Assembly (NCBI GenBank): GCA_036508135.1
Contig: DATCHW010000230.1
Coordinates: forward strand, 1 to 64,000
Length of the DNA: 64,000 bases
Source: DATCHW01 sp036508135
GTDB taxonomy: Bacteria > Bacteroidota > Ignavibacteria > Tepidaquicellales > Tepidaquicellaceae
Direction of reading: 5' to 3'
Part shown: in pieces, positions 25,411-34,038 of the stretch
Numbering within the stretch: position 1 is the first letter of the stretch
Layout of the letters: every line of letters begins with the position of its first letter
Program-made: the position numbers and the translations under genes
The notes under the pieces: model-generated
What the model saw: the letters and a program-made list of their open reading frames with translations, nothing else
Databases searched by the model: none
What the model was told of the DNA's origin: nothing

Positions 25411-26838
25411 CTAACTTATCACCAAAAGCTTTCTTTCAGTCATTTCTTCAATCGCATATTTTACACCTTCTTTTCCGAATCCCGATTGCTTCACTCCGCC
25501 GTATGGCATTGAGTCAAGTCTGTATGTGGATATGTCATTGATTACAACTCCGCCAACCTCGATATTTTCAAAAGCATACATCGCATTTTTCATATTATTC
25601 GTGAAAACTCCTGCCTGCAATCCGAAATCAGAATTATCCACTTCCCTGACTGCATCTTCAAATTCATCAAATATTCTTAATGTCATAAGCGGAGCAAAAA
25701 CTTCTTTTGAGTTCACATTCTGGTTGCTGTTTGTACCGGTGAGTATAGTGGGCTTTATTACAGCATTTTCCCTTGTTCCGCCTGCAATTATTGCTGCCCG
25801 TCCGTCTGTGGCTTCCTTTATCCATCTTTCGGCTCTTTCTGCTTCTTTTATATTTATCATCGGTCCTACGATTGTATCGTCTTCAAATGGATTACCGGTT
25901 TTCATTGCCCTTGTTTTTTCTAATATCATTTTTTCAAAGTTATCATAAATATTTTTATGGACAAATACTCTCTGCACAGAGATGCAGCTTTGCCCTGCGT
26001 GAGAAAATGCTCCAAGAGCAATTTTGCCGGCTGCAAGTTCGAGGTCTGCACTTTCATCTACAATCACACCTGCGTTTCCTCCGAGTTCTAGTGATAACTT
26101 CTGCATAGATAGTTTCTTCTTTATTCCCCAGCCGACTACGGGGCTTCCGGTAAAACTTACCATTTTCACTCTTTCATCATTCAGGTAATCCTCTATTTCA
26201 CTTCCTGAATTTGTAATGACGTTAACAGGACAGAAGTCTAAGCCGAGTTCGTCGCAGGATTCTTTTATTACTTTCACAATCTCTATTCCGCAGCATAAAG
26301 AAGCAGATGCAGGTTTCAAAAGAACTACATTTCCTGACGCCAGTGCAGGTGCAATTTTATGGGCAACAAGATTAACCGGAAAATTCCACGGTGTGATGGC
26401 AAATATAAGTCCTATAGGAAAACGTTTTATTAATCCGAATTTCTTTTCCGAGCCGGGCAGTAAATCCAAAGGTATTATTTCTCCTTCAATCCGTTTTGCT
26501 TCTTCTGCTCCTGTCTTAAATGTAAAAATTGCCCTGTCAACTTCAAGCCGTGAAAATTTTATCGGCTTCCCGGTCTCCGCAGTAAGTGTCTCTGCAAAAT
26601 GCTCTTTCTTCTTTAAGATTTTAGCTGAAATATTCTCAAGAAGTTCTGATTTCATATAAGACGGCAATTCTTTGTATTTCCTGAATATACCCGTAAGATA
26701 GTTTAAAGAAGTATTAATGTCCTCGGAGCTTGATTTATATACTTTCCTTGTAATTTCCTGAGTAAAGGGATTTATGACATCGACTATTTTATCAGATACT
26801 TTGAATTCATTTTTAATGAAATATTTTTCTGTTTCCAT
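25411..26838 (-). CDS. NAD(P)-dependent aldehyde dehydrogenase
   Basis: A 475-residue, full-length ALDH-family enzyme that oxidises aldehydes to acids. GLIFAITPWNFPVNLVAHKIAPALASGN, FTGSPVVGWGIKKKL, the general-base Glu in LELGGN, the nucleophile Cys in FSHAGQSCISVQRV, and the FGLQAGVFTN and MPYGGVKQSGFGKEG blocks are all intact. It resembles the non-phosphorylating glyceraldehyde-3-phosphate and related subfamilies; the substrate cannot be read. It stands alone on the minus strand. Cytoplasmic. Confidence 0.92.
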   Translation of the reverse strand: METEKYFIKNEFKVSDKIVDVINPFTQEITRKVYKSSSEDINTSLNYLTGIFRKYKELPSYMKSELLENISAKILKKKEHFAETLTAETGKPIKFSRLEVDRAIFTFKTGAEEAKRIEGEIIPLDLLPGSEKKFGLIKRFPIGLIFAITPWNFPVNLVAHKIAPALASGNVVLLKPASASLCCGIEIVKVIKESCDELGLDFCPVNVITNSGSEIEDYLNDERVKMVSFTGSPVVGWGIKKKLSMQKLSLELGGNAGVIVDESADLELAAGKIALGAFSHAGQSCISVQRVFVHKNIYDNFEKMILEKTRAMKTGNPFEDDTIVGPMINIKEAERAERWIKEATDGRAAIIAGGTRENAVIKPTILTGTNSNQNVNSKEVFAPLMTLRIFDEFEDAVREVDNSDFGLQAGVFTNNMKNAMYAFENIEVGGVVINDISTYRLDSMPYGGVKQSGFGKEGVKYAIEEMTERKLLVIS

Positions 26839-27046
26839 AATGGTATGATTTTATTTATATTAAAATATAAAAATATATTTTTATAATTAATGCTTAAACA
26901 ATTATTCCCTCAAAATATTTGACATTATTAAGAATTATTTTGTTGTAAAATTCAGTAAAATATTTTTATCTGATAACAGATTGTAATATTTAATAAAGTT
27001 TAGTTTTCATATTTTAACTTAATTAAAAACTTAAAACTAAAAATTT

Positions 27047-28041
27047 ATGATTTATGGAAGCGTTAAAGCTTTTATGAATGAAATTATTGATTATGCAGGA
27101 ATATTCCCCCCTGCAAATTTGACTTTAAAAGAGTCATTTGAAAATTTTATTGATTACCGGTCATATAAACATAACTGGATGCTGTCCAAATTTGTCTGCC
27201 CGTTCAGTAAATTAACAGAACTTTCGGAACTCATCGAGCAGAATTCAAATGTGAGTGAATCTGATAAACTTAGAATTTCTATACTGGGGTCTTTATCTGC
27301 GGATTCACTTACTTTCGAGAGAAATATCGCCAAAGATATTAATGACATCCAGAAATTTTTAAAAAATAACGGGAGTAAAGTCATTGTTGAAGCATTCGAA
27401 ATTAAACTGCCCCATGAATTGATGAATTTCAGGGAAAGCGCGGACTTTATTGATACACTGAACGATATCAGGGAAAAGGCAGCGAAAGAATTTTCTCATA
27501 ATGTTCAAATATTCCTTGAAGCAGAAATTATGACTGAAGACTGGACTGATATAATTAATTCACTTTCTTCTACTTTATCAGTTTGCAACCAATTTTACCT
27601 TGAGGAGACCGGGTATAGTAAACTCGGTTTCAAGTTTCGTACAGGAGGTGTTGTCCCTGCAGCTTATCCTTCCTGTAATCAGGCAGCTTATACAATTATG
27701 AAATGTATTGAGAATATGGTTCCTTTTAAAGCAACATCCGGCTTACATCATCCCGTAAGGCACTTCGACGAACAGGCGAATACTAAGATGCACGGATTTC
27801 TTAATATCTTCGGAGCAGGTATATTATATTATTCTAAAAAAATTACCCCTATGAAGGTGAAAACAATATAGAAGATGAAAATCCTGATAATTTTAAATTC
27901 GACGATGATTCTTTTTCCTGGTGTGACTACAAAGTAAACATTGAAGAGATAGTAAAGGCGAGAAATTATATGTTATCATTTGGCAGCTGCAGTTTTAACG
28001 AGCCCCGCCAGGATTTAAAAAATTTGAAAATACTGCGATAA
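27047..28041 (+). pseudogene. Conserved protein of unknown function, frameshifted near its end
   Basis: A protein of about 330 residues that I cannot name. Blocks that look conserved are DYAGIFPPANLTLKESFENF, LGFKFRTGGVVPAAYPSC and VPFKATSGLHHPVRHF; the alternation suggests a TIM-barrel-like fold. The frame stops at 27871, but adding one A to the seven-A run 27836-27842 carries the frame on as KKNYPYEGENNIEDENPDNF to a natural end (LSFGSCSFNEP) at 28041. So the gene is broken by one base or the assembly has lost one A. It precedes fumarylacetoacetase by 16 nt, suggesting a shared pathway. Confidence 0.8.
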
Positions 28042-28057
28042 AAAAATATAATTGTTT

Positions 28058-28996
28058 ATGAAATCATTTATAGATATTGACCCGGAATCTGATTTTTCGG
28101 TTTATAATATTCCATTCGGAATATTTAAACCATCAACAAATAAAAAACCACGTGTCTGTACTGCAATAGGAAATTACGTACTTGATTTATCGGTGATAGA
28201 ATCTGCAGGACTTTTAAGTTTTAAATCCGCCGGAAAAAACTTCTTTGAAAAATCTTCGCTGAATTCTTTTTTCTCGCTTGGAAGAAAAACCTGCTCCGAA
28301 ATCCGGCTTGCAATTCAGAATTTACTAAATGATGATAATCCTGTTCTGAGGGATGATTCTGAGTTAAGGGAAAAAGCTTTTTATAATATCGGCGATGTGA
28401 TAATGTGCCTTCCGGTTGAAATAGGGGACTATACTGATTTTTATTCCTCACGTGAACATGCTACAAATGTCGGAGTAATGTTCCGCGGAAAAGATAACGC
28501 CCTGATGCCGAACTGGCTTCACTTACCGGTTGCCTATCACGGAAGGGCAAGCTCCATTATCATAAGCGGAACGGATATAATCAGACCAAAAGGGCAGGTA
28601 AAAAATGATGATAAAGAATTTCCTGAGTTCAAGTTAACATCACAATTAGATATCGAACTTGAAATGGGTTTTTTTATCGGGCAAGGAAATAATCTTGGTG
28701 AACCGGTATCGATTAATGATGCTGAAAATCATATAGCAGGAATGGTGATTGTGAATGACTGGAGCGCCCGCGATATTCAGAAGTGGGAATATGTTCCGCT
28801 TGGTCCCTTTCTTGCAAAAAATTTCGCTACTTCAATTTCACCGTGGGTTGTTTTGCTCGATGCACTCGAACCGTTCAGAATAGAAGGAGTCGAACAGAGC
28901 CCTGAACCGCTATCTTATCTTAAAAACGAGAATTTCACTTATAATATTGAACTCGAAGTTTATCTCAAAACAGAAAAGAATTCTGAACCATTTTAA
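28058..28996 (+). CDS. fahA: Fumarylacetoacetase, N-terminal and central part before a frameshift
   Basis: Residues are those of fumarylacetoacetate hydrolase, the last step of tyrosine/homogentisate breakdown to fumarate and acetoacetate. SREHATNVGVMFRG, NWLHLPVAYHGRASSI, KLTSQLDIELEMGFFIG and VNDWSARDIQKWEYVPLGPFLAKNF carry the metal and substrate residues. The frame ends at TAA 28994-28996 after EKNSEPF; removing one T of the TTTT run at 28991-28994 joins it without loss to the part at 28995. ATG 28058 is preferred to the TTG at 28052. Cytoplasmic. Confidence 0.88.
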   Translation: MKSFIDIDPESDFSVYNIPFGIFKPSTNKKPRVCTAIGNYVLDLSVIESAGLLSFKSAGKNFFEKSSLNSFFSLGRKTCSEIRLAIQNLLNDDNPVLRDDSELREKAFYNIGDVIMCLPVEIGDYTDFYSSREHATNVGVMFRGKDNALMPNWLHLPVAYHGRASSIIISGTDIIRPKGQVKNDDKEFPEFKLTSQLDIELEMGFFIGQGNNLGEPVSINDAENHIAGMVIVNDWSARDIQKWEYVPLGPFLAKNFATSISPWVVLLDALEPFRIEGVEQSPEPLSYLKNENFTYNIELEVYLKTEKNSEPF

Positions 28997-29303
28997 AATA
29001 ACTCATTCTAATTTCAAATATCTTTACTGGAACATTGCTCAGCAATTGGCACATCATACTATTACTGGATGTAATCTCCGGACGGGAGATTTGCTTGCTT
29101 CCGGAACAATCAGCGGACCCGAAAAATCCTCCCGCGGATGTCTTCTCGAATTAACCTGGCGGGGAACTGAACCATTAATCTTGCCCAACGGAGAAAAAAG
29201 GACTTTCCTGCTGGATGGAGATGAAATAATTATTAAAAGTTTCTGTCGCGGTGACGGATTTAGAGTCGGATTCGGTGAAGTAACAGGAAAGATTTTGCCA
29301 TAA
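28995..29303 (+). pseudogene. fahA: Fumarylacetoacetase, C-terminal part in a shifted frame
   Basis: Continues the preceding gene in another frame: KITHSNFKYLYWNIAQQLAHHT, TGCNLRTGDLLASGTISGP, SRGCLLELTWRGTEPLILPNGE and RTFLLDGDEIIIKSFC are the normal end of fumarylacetoacetase. Read together with 28058-28994 the protein is about 414 residues, the normal length. The two parts are one gene with a single-base insertion, either real or a sequencing/assembly error. Without correction no active enzyme would form. Confidence 0.88.
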
Positions 29304-29346
29304 TTTGACTTGAAAGATTAATTTTTCAATATTATATTAAAAGTCT

Positions 29347-29745
29347 ATGGTTACATTTTTTATTATATTTTTAGTGATAGTTTGCATACTTTTGATGGGA
29401 ATTGTGCTTATGCAGTCATCAAAAGGCAGCGGTTTGGTCGGTCCTATCGCAGGTACCGGAGTTACAACAATGTTCGGTGCAAGGCGTGCATCTGACTTTT
29501 TATCGAAGTCAACCATCGTTCTTGCAGTCATTTTTATGCTTTTCTCCCTTTTGCTAAATATTTATATCAGTAAATCAGGCGGAACTACAGGAAGAGAAAG
29601 TTTAATACAGCAGAACCAAAAGGAATTAGCTCCCGGAGCTCCTCCGGTTCAGGAACCGGGAAATCTGCCGGGGAATCAACCAAATTCGCAACCTAATCAA
29701 AATAATCAGGGAGAAGGCAACCAGCAACAGAATCCTGCTCCTTAA
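29347..29745 (+). CDS. secG: Preprotein translocase subunit SecG
   Basis: A 132-residue SecG with two membrane helices (about 3-22 and 51-72) and the typical QSSKGSGLVGPIAGTGVTTMFGARRASDFLSKST loop between them. It assists SecYE in protein export. The C-terminal 55 residues are an unusual low-complexity tail rich in Gln, Asn and Pro (QQNQKE, then NQPNSQPNQNNQ). A terminator-like hairpin follows 43 nt after the stop. SecY and SecE are not here. Confidence 0.9.
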   Translation: MVTFFIIFLVIVCILLMGIVLMQSSKGSGLVGPIAGTGVTTMFGARRASDFLSKSTIVLAVIFMLFSLLLNIYISKSGGTTGRESLIQQNQKELAPGAPPVQEPGNLPGNQPNSQPNQNNQGEGNQQQNPAP

Positions 29746-29756
29746 TTTTGTGAAAA

Positions 29757-30383
29757 TTGACGGACAATTTTTTGAAGATTAAAACAGGCATCCTGAAAAC
29801 TCAGGATGCTTTTTTGTTTATCTTGTTTATTATTCTGTTTTTATTTTTCTCGGATATCCGGGCTCAGGATATTTTTGAAAATAAAAAGGGGGAATTTAAT
29901 AATAACTCGTTTCCAAAGTTAAATCTGGAAAATGAGATATTAAATGATTCTCTAAAAAAAAACAAAAATACAGGTACATTTGTAATGAGAAAATCTCCCT
30001 GGAAAGCAGTTATGTATTCAGCATTATTACCCGGGCTTGGTCAGGTTTATAATGAGTCTTTTTGGAAAGTTCCGGTTATTGCAATTGTCGGGGGTTATTT
30101 GGGATATGAAATCGTCAGGAATAATAGCAAGTTTATTGATTATAGGAATTTATATTCAAATTCACAGACAACAATAATTCCTGACGGAGATTTAATACTT
30201 AAACAGTATAGAGAGTTTTACAGAAATCAACGCGACCAGTTTATTTTGTATTTCGGGCTTTTTTATCTCATCAATCTTGTTGATGCTTATGTGGACGCTC
30301 AAATGTTCGATTTTGATGTATCAGATAATATAAAAATAGGATTGGATAAAGATATAGGGCTCAGGCTAAATGTAAATTTCTGA
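29757..30383 (+). CDS. DUF5683 domain membrane protein
   Basis: A 208-residue protein with an N-terminal hydrophobic segment (about 20-36) that looks like a signal sequence ending in IRA-Q, then a DUF5683 domain (about 80-200): SPWKAVMYSALLPGLGQVYNE, KVPVIAIVGGYLGYEIV, and YFGLFYLINLVDAYVDAQM are characteristic. Function unknown; it is common in Bacteroidetes-type genomes, often beside envelope genes. The start is unsure: TTG 29757 would put the terminator hairpin 29788-29815 inside the coding sequence, and a later TTG at 29814 would just avoid most of it. Confidence 0.8.
   Translation: MTDNFLKIKTGILKTQDAFLFILFIILFLFFSDIRAQDIFENKKGEFNNNSFPKLNLENEILNDSLKKNKNTGTFVMRKSPWKAVMYSALLPGLGQVYNESFWKVPVIAIVGGYLGYEIVRNNSKFIDYRNLYSNSQTTIIPDGDLILKQYREFYRNQRDQFILYFGLFYLINLVDAYVDAQMFDFDVSDNIKIGLDKDIGLRLNVNF
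29788..29815 (+). terminator. Terminator/attenuator hairpin overlapping the start of the DUF5683 gene
   Basis: GCATCCTGA (29788-29796), a four-base AAAC loop, and TCAGGATGC (29801-29809) form a perfect 9-bp stem followed by six T. It is placed to end secG transcription, yet it lies inside the reading frame that begins at 29757. Confidence 0.8.
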
Positions 30384-30408
30384 TATTTGATTTTTTATTT
30401 TTTGAAAA

Positions 30409-30715
30409 GGTTATTACGTTATATTTAATTTCCGGCTTTTGATTTTTTGTTTTTGAAAAGGTTATTACGTTTTAGCTGATTTCCGGTATTTGGTTTTTTT
30501 ATTTTCTTGAAAAGGTTATTACGTTATATTTAATTTCTAGCTTTTGATTTTTTTGGATATGGTTATTACATTAAAGCTGATTTCTAGTATTTGATTTTTT
30601 ATTTTTTTGAAAAGGTTATTATGTTTTAGCTGATTTCCGGGTTTTGATTTTTTTATTTTTTGAAAAGGTTATTACGTTATATTTAATTTCTGGCTTTTGA
30701 TTTTTTTATTTATAA
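30409..30715. repeat. Six-copy tandem repeat of about 52 bp
   Basis: GGTTATTACGTT or a close variant begins at 30409, 30460, 30514, 30561, 30614 and 30667 (spacings 51, 54, 47, 53 and 53). Two kinds of unit occur: A (ATATTTAATTTC-[CT]-[GA]GC) in copies 1, 3 and 6, and B (AGCTGATTTC-[CT]) in copies 2, 4 and 5. Each ends in TTTGATTTTTT. The 361-bp gap between the DUF5683 gene and asnS holds nothing else. There are no unique spacers, so it is not a CRISPR array. Confidence 0.9.
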
Positions 30716-30744
30716 TTTTTGATTTTTAATTTTTAATTTTCTTT

Positions 30745-32079
30745 ATGTGGGTTTATATAGATAAAATAGCAGATTACATAGGTAAGGAAGTAACAATAAA
30801 AGGATGGCTTTATAATATCCGTTCTTCCGGTAAACTGATGTTTCCCGAACTTCGCGACGGTTCAGGTATTATTCAGGGTGTCGTTTCCAAAAAAGAGGTT
30901 TCGGAAAAGGTTTGGGATGACTTTTCTAAACTCACTCAGGAGTCATCAGTAATAGTGAAAGGAACAGTATCCAAACATCCCAAAAAAGAAAACGTGTTTG
31001 AATTGCAAATTTCTGATTTGGAAATTATTGCTATTGCAGAGCAATATCCTATTTCGCCAAAGGAACATGGCGTTGAATTCCTTATGGATAGAAGACATTT
31101 ATGGATACGCTCTAACCGTCAGGTTGCAATTCTTAGAATCCGTAATGAAATTATTCAGGCTATCAGGGATTATATGTATGCTAACGGCTTTATACTTTTT
31201 GATGCACCAATATTCACTCCGAATGCCTGTGAAGGAACCTCGACTTTATTTTCAACGGATTATTTTGATCTTGGTAAAGCATATCTTTCCCAGTCAGGAC
31301 AACTTTATGCGGAAGCAGGAGCGATGGCTTTAGGTAAAGTTTATACACTCGGTCCCACGTTCAGGGCTGAAAATTCAATGACTCGAAGGCATATTACGGA
31401 GTTCTGGATGATGGAACCTGAAATGGCATATTTCGATCTGAATGATGATATGAATTTGATTGAAGATTTTCTTGAATATGTTGTTCAGAGAGTATTGAAA
31501 AATAAAAAACCTGAGCTCGAACTTCTTGAAAGGGATATTACAAAACTTGAAAAGGTGAAAAAACCTTTCCCGCGAATTACCTATGATGAGGCAGTCGGGA
31601 TTCTTAGAAAAAAAGATATTCCGCTGATTCGTAAAACAGCAAACGGAGAGGAACAAATCCGCCCCTTCCCGTGGGGAGAGGATTTCGGCGCCCCTCACGA
31701 AGAAGCCATTGTTGAAGATTTTGACAAACCCGTTATGGTTCATCGCTGGCCTTCTGAGGCAAAAGCTTTCTATATGAAACGCGATCCTGAAAATCCGAAT
31801 CTTGCGCTTGGAGTGGACGTATTGGCTCCCGAAGGATTTGGTGAAATTATCGGCGGTTCCCAGCGTGAAGATAACCTGGATTTGCTTATTGAAAGGATTA
31901 ACCAGCATGAGCTTCCTATGGAGGAGTTCCAGTGGTATCTTGATCTGAGAAAATATGGAAGTGTTCCGCACTCTGGATTCGGGCTTGGAATAGAAAGAAT
32001 GGTCAGCTGGGTTTGCAATCTCGAGCATATAAGGGAATCAATTCCGTTTGCAAGAAGACCTAACAGAATAAGACCTTAA
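30745..32079 (+). CDS. asnS: Asparaginyl-tRNA synthetase
   Basis: A 444-residue class IIb synthetase that charges tRNA-Asn. The N-terminal OB-fold (1-110) has KEVTIKGWLYNIRSSGKLMFPELRDG; motif 2 is GPTFRAENSMTRRHITEFWMMEPEMAY; motif 3 is GSVPHSGFGLGIERMVSWVC. The GTSTLFSTDYFD stretch separates it from AspRS, and the length fits bacterial AsnRS. It starts at ATG 30745 right after the tandem repeat, so the repeat may lie in its 5' leader or promoter. It is followed closely by the NYN gene. Confidence 0.95.
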   Translation: MWVYIDKIADYIGKEVTIKGWLYNIRSSGKLMFPELRDGSGIIQGVVSKKEVSEKVWDDFSKLTQESSVIVKGTVSKHPKKENVFELQISDLEIIAIAEQYPISPKEHGVEFLMDRRHLWIRSNRQVAILRIRNEIIQAIRDYMYANGFILFDAPIFTPNACEGTSTLFSTDYFDLGKAYLSQSGQLYAEAGAMALGKVYTLGPTFRAENSMTRRHITEFWMMEPEMAYFDLNDDMNLIEDFLEYVVQRVLKNKKPELELLERDITKLEKVKKPFPRITYDEAVGILRKKDIPLIRKTANGEEQIRPFPWGEDFGAPHEEAIVEDFDKPVMVHRWPSEAKAFYMKRDPENPNLALGVDVLAPEGFGEIIGGSQREDNLDLLIERINQHELPMEEFQWYLDLRKYGSVPHSGFGLGIERMVSWVCNLEHIRESIPFARRPNRIRP

Positions 32080-32094
32080 ATTCATTTATATTTT

Positions 32095-32559
32095 ATGAAA
32101 ACAATTATTGTTGATTGTAATAATCTTATTCATAAAATCCCTGTTTTCCGTAAAAAATTTACGGAACAGATGGATTCTGTTGTATTTTCGTTGGTAGAAG
32201 CAGTTAAATCCAAAGTTAAAAATTTTAGATTGATATTTGTTTTCGATGGTTTCAGCGATATTAAAAAACACAATGTTATTTTTTCGGGTAAATCAACTGC
32301 AGATGAAGTTATAAGAAGATATATTGAAGATAATTATAATATTGAATCTATTACTGTGGTGAGTTCCGATTATGGGATTACCAATCTTGCAAAAATGTGC
32401 GGATGTGAAGTGAAAAAATCAGAGGATTTCTGGAAGGAATTGAATTCTCCGTCATCTTCAAAAAATAAAAGCATCAATCAGCTTCTTTATAAAAACGGGG
32501 AAAAGCCGGATAGGATTACAAAAAAAGAACTTGACGAATTTAAAAAATACTTTACCTGA
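32095..32559 (+). CDS. NYN domain (YacP-like) RNase-type protein
   Basis: A 154-residue protein of the NYN/PIN-like family. The acidic residues expected of the metal site appear as IVDCNNLIHKI (Asp at the first strand), LIFVFDGFSD (second) and VVSSDYGITNLAKMCGCEVKKSEDFWKEL (third). YacP-type proteins cleave or process RNA in Gram-positive bacteria and relatives; here this is inferred. It lies 15 nt after asnS and 5 nt before an HD protein, so the three could be cotranscribed, consistent with a link to translation or RNA decay. Confidence 0.82.
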   Translation: MKTIIVDCNNLIHKIPVFRKKFTEQMDSVVFSLVEAVKSKVKNFRLIFVFDGFSDIKKHNVIFSGKSTADEVIRRYIEDNYNIESITVVSSDYGITNLAKMCGCEVKKSEDFWKELNSPSSSKNKSINQLLYKNGEKPDRITKKELDEFKKYFT

Positions 32560-32564
32560 TAACT

Positions 32565-33104
32565 ATGACACCTGAAAAATCTTACGAACTCCTCGATAAA
32601 TATATTGAAAATCCGAATCTGAAAAAGCACTGCTATTGCGTGGAATCCGGTATGAAGTATTATGCGAAAAAACTGGGAGAAGATGTAACACGCTGGGGTA
32701 TGGCAGGACTTCTGCATGATATTGACTGGGAAAAATTTCCGGACACACATCCGAATAACGCTGTTCCAATACTTGAAGAAGCAGGTTTTGATAAAGATTT
32801 TATTGATACTATTTTATCTCACGCATATCCCGACAGGACAAATATTCCACGTGATAACACATTTAAAAAATACCTTTTTGCCTGTGATGAAATTACAGGA
32901 TTTATCATTGCATATTCCTTGATGAAACCCGGAGGATTGAACGAGGTTGAACCAAAGAGTATTATTAAAAAAATGAAAGATAAAGCATTTGCCCGTGCAG
33001 TAAACAGGGATGATATAAAAAAAGGTGCTGAAGAAATAGGACTTGATTTAAGCAGTCATATTCAAAATATTATAGAAGCATTAAAAAATGACTCAAGATT
33101 ATGA
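32565..33104 (+). CDS. HD domain phosphohydrolase
   Basis: A 179-residue HD-superfamily protein, with the metal-binding motif at LKKHCYCVESGMKYYA (His) and LLHDIDWEKFPDTHPNNA (HD), then ILSHAYPDRTNIPRD (His-like third ligand). Family members hydrolyse nucleotides or phosphate esters; no substrate is evident. It overlaps the next gene, an ABC ATPase, by 4 nt, so they are translated together. Cytoplasmic. Confidence 0.85.
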   Translation: MTPEKSYELLDKYIENPNLKKHCYCVESGMKYYAKKLGEDVTRWGMAGLLHDIDWEKFPDTHPNNAVPILEEAGFDKDFIDTILSHAYPDRTNIPRDNTFKKYLFACDEITGFIIAYSLMKPGGLNEVEPKSIIKKMKDKAFARAVNRDDIKKGAEEIGLDLSSHIQNIIEALKNDSRL

Positions 33105-34027
33105 GTGTTATCGAAACAAAAAACTTAACTAAAGAATATTCCTCAAAAAGTTTTTCCAAACAGAAAATTCTTGCATTAGATAAATTTTCCTTTAATGTTG
33201 AAAACGGAGAGATATTCGGATTATTAGGTCCTAATGGCGCAGGAAAAACAACTCTCGTGAAACTTTTACTCGGTATTGTTTTTGCTACCGAAGGGGAAGC
33301 TATGATTTTTGGTAAAAATATTTCTGATATAACAATAAAATCGAAAATAGGATATCTGCCTGAAAACCACAGATTCCCGGGTTACTTTACTGCTGAGCAG
33401 GCTTTGTATTACTTCGGAGGTTTAAGCGGTATGAATCGCGATATGCTTAAAAAGAAAATTGATGAACTGCTGAAAATTGTAAATCTTCAGGATTGGAAAA
33501 AGACTAAAATAAGAAAATTTTCAAAAGGTATGATGCAGAGGCTTGGCATTGCTCAGTCAATAATTAACGATCCCGAACTTATTTTCCTCGATGAACCAAC
33601 CGATGGTGTTGACCCGATCGGAAGAAAAGAGATAAGGGATATTCTGCTCGACCTGAAAACTAAAGGTAAAACGGTTTTTGTGAATTCACATCTGTTGAGT
33701 GAAGTTGAATTGATATGCGACAGGGTTGCAATACTTAATAAAGGCGTCCTGATTAAAGAAGGACTCGTGGAAGATATTATAGCCGTATCAGAAGGATACA
33801 TTTTTATTACATCAGAACTTAGCGATGAAATTATTAATATACTTCTGTCGAATTATAAAGTTACCCTCCACGGGAAAAATAAATTTATACAAAACACAGA
33901 TAATCCGGAAGAACTGAATAAGCTTATTGATTTTCTCAGGTCTAAAAGTATTTTAATACACAGCATATCCAAAGAGAAAAATACTCTTGAGGATATGTTT
34001 ATTAATTTGATTTCAAAACAAAATTAA
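33101..34027 (+). CDS. ABC transporter ATP-binding protein
   Basis: A 308-residue ATPase of the ABC-2 exporter type. Walker A GPNGAGKTT (about 45-53), signature SKGMMQRLGIAQSI (about 141-154), Walker B LIFLDEPTDGVDP, and the His switch VNSHLLSE. A C-terminal extension of about 90 residues follows the ATPase core, as in drug- and lipid-type exporters. It overlaps the HD gene by 4 nt and precedes its permease by 11 nt. The pair likely exports a substrate that cannot be read. Confidence 0.9.
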   Translation: MSVIETKNLTKEYSSKSFSKQKILALDKFSFNVENGEIFGLLGPNGAGKTTLVKLLLGIVFATEGEAMIFGKNISDITIKSKIGYLPENHRFPGYFTAEQALYYFGGLSGMNRDMLKKKIDELLKIVNLQDWKKTKIRKFSKGMMQRLGIAQSIINDPELIFLDEPTDGVDPIGRKEIRDILLDLKTKGKTVFVNSHLLSEVELICDRVAILNKGVLIKEGLVEDIIAVSEGYIFITSELSDEIINILLSNYKVTLHGKNKFIQNTDNPEELNKLIDFLRSKSILIHSISKEKNTLEDMFINLISKQN

Positions 34028-34038
34028 CAGGAAGTAGT

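Noticed and set aside
26216..26659. 147-codon plus-strand frame opposite the aldehyde dehydrogenase
   Set aside because: It is a shadow of the conserved ALDH codons and shows no family motif.
30409..30715. CRISPR-like regular repeats
   Set aside because: The units are contiguous, carry no unique spacers, have no palindromic repeat core and no cas gene is nearby.
31375..32028. 217-codon minus-strand frame inside asnS
   Set aside because: It is entirely antisense to a highly conserved synthetase and has no domain pattern of its own.
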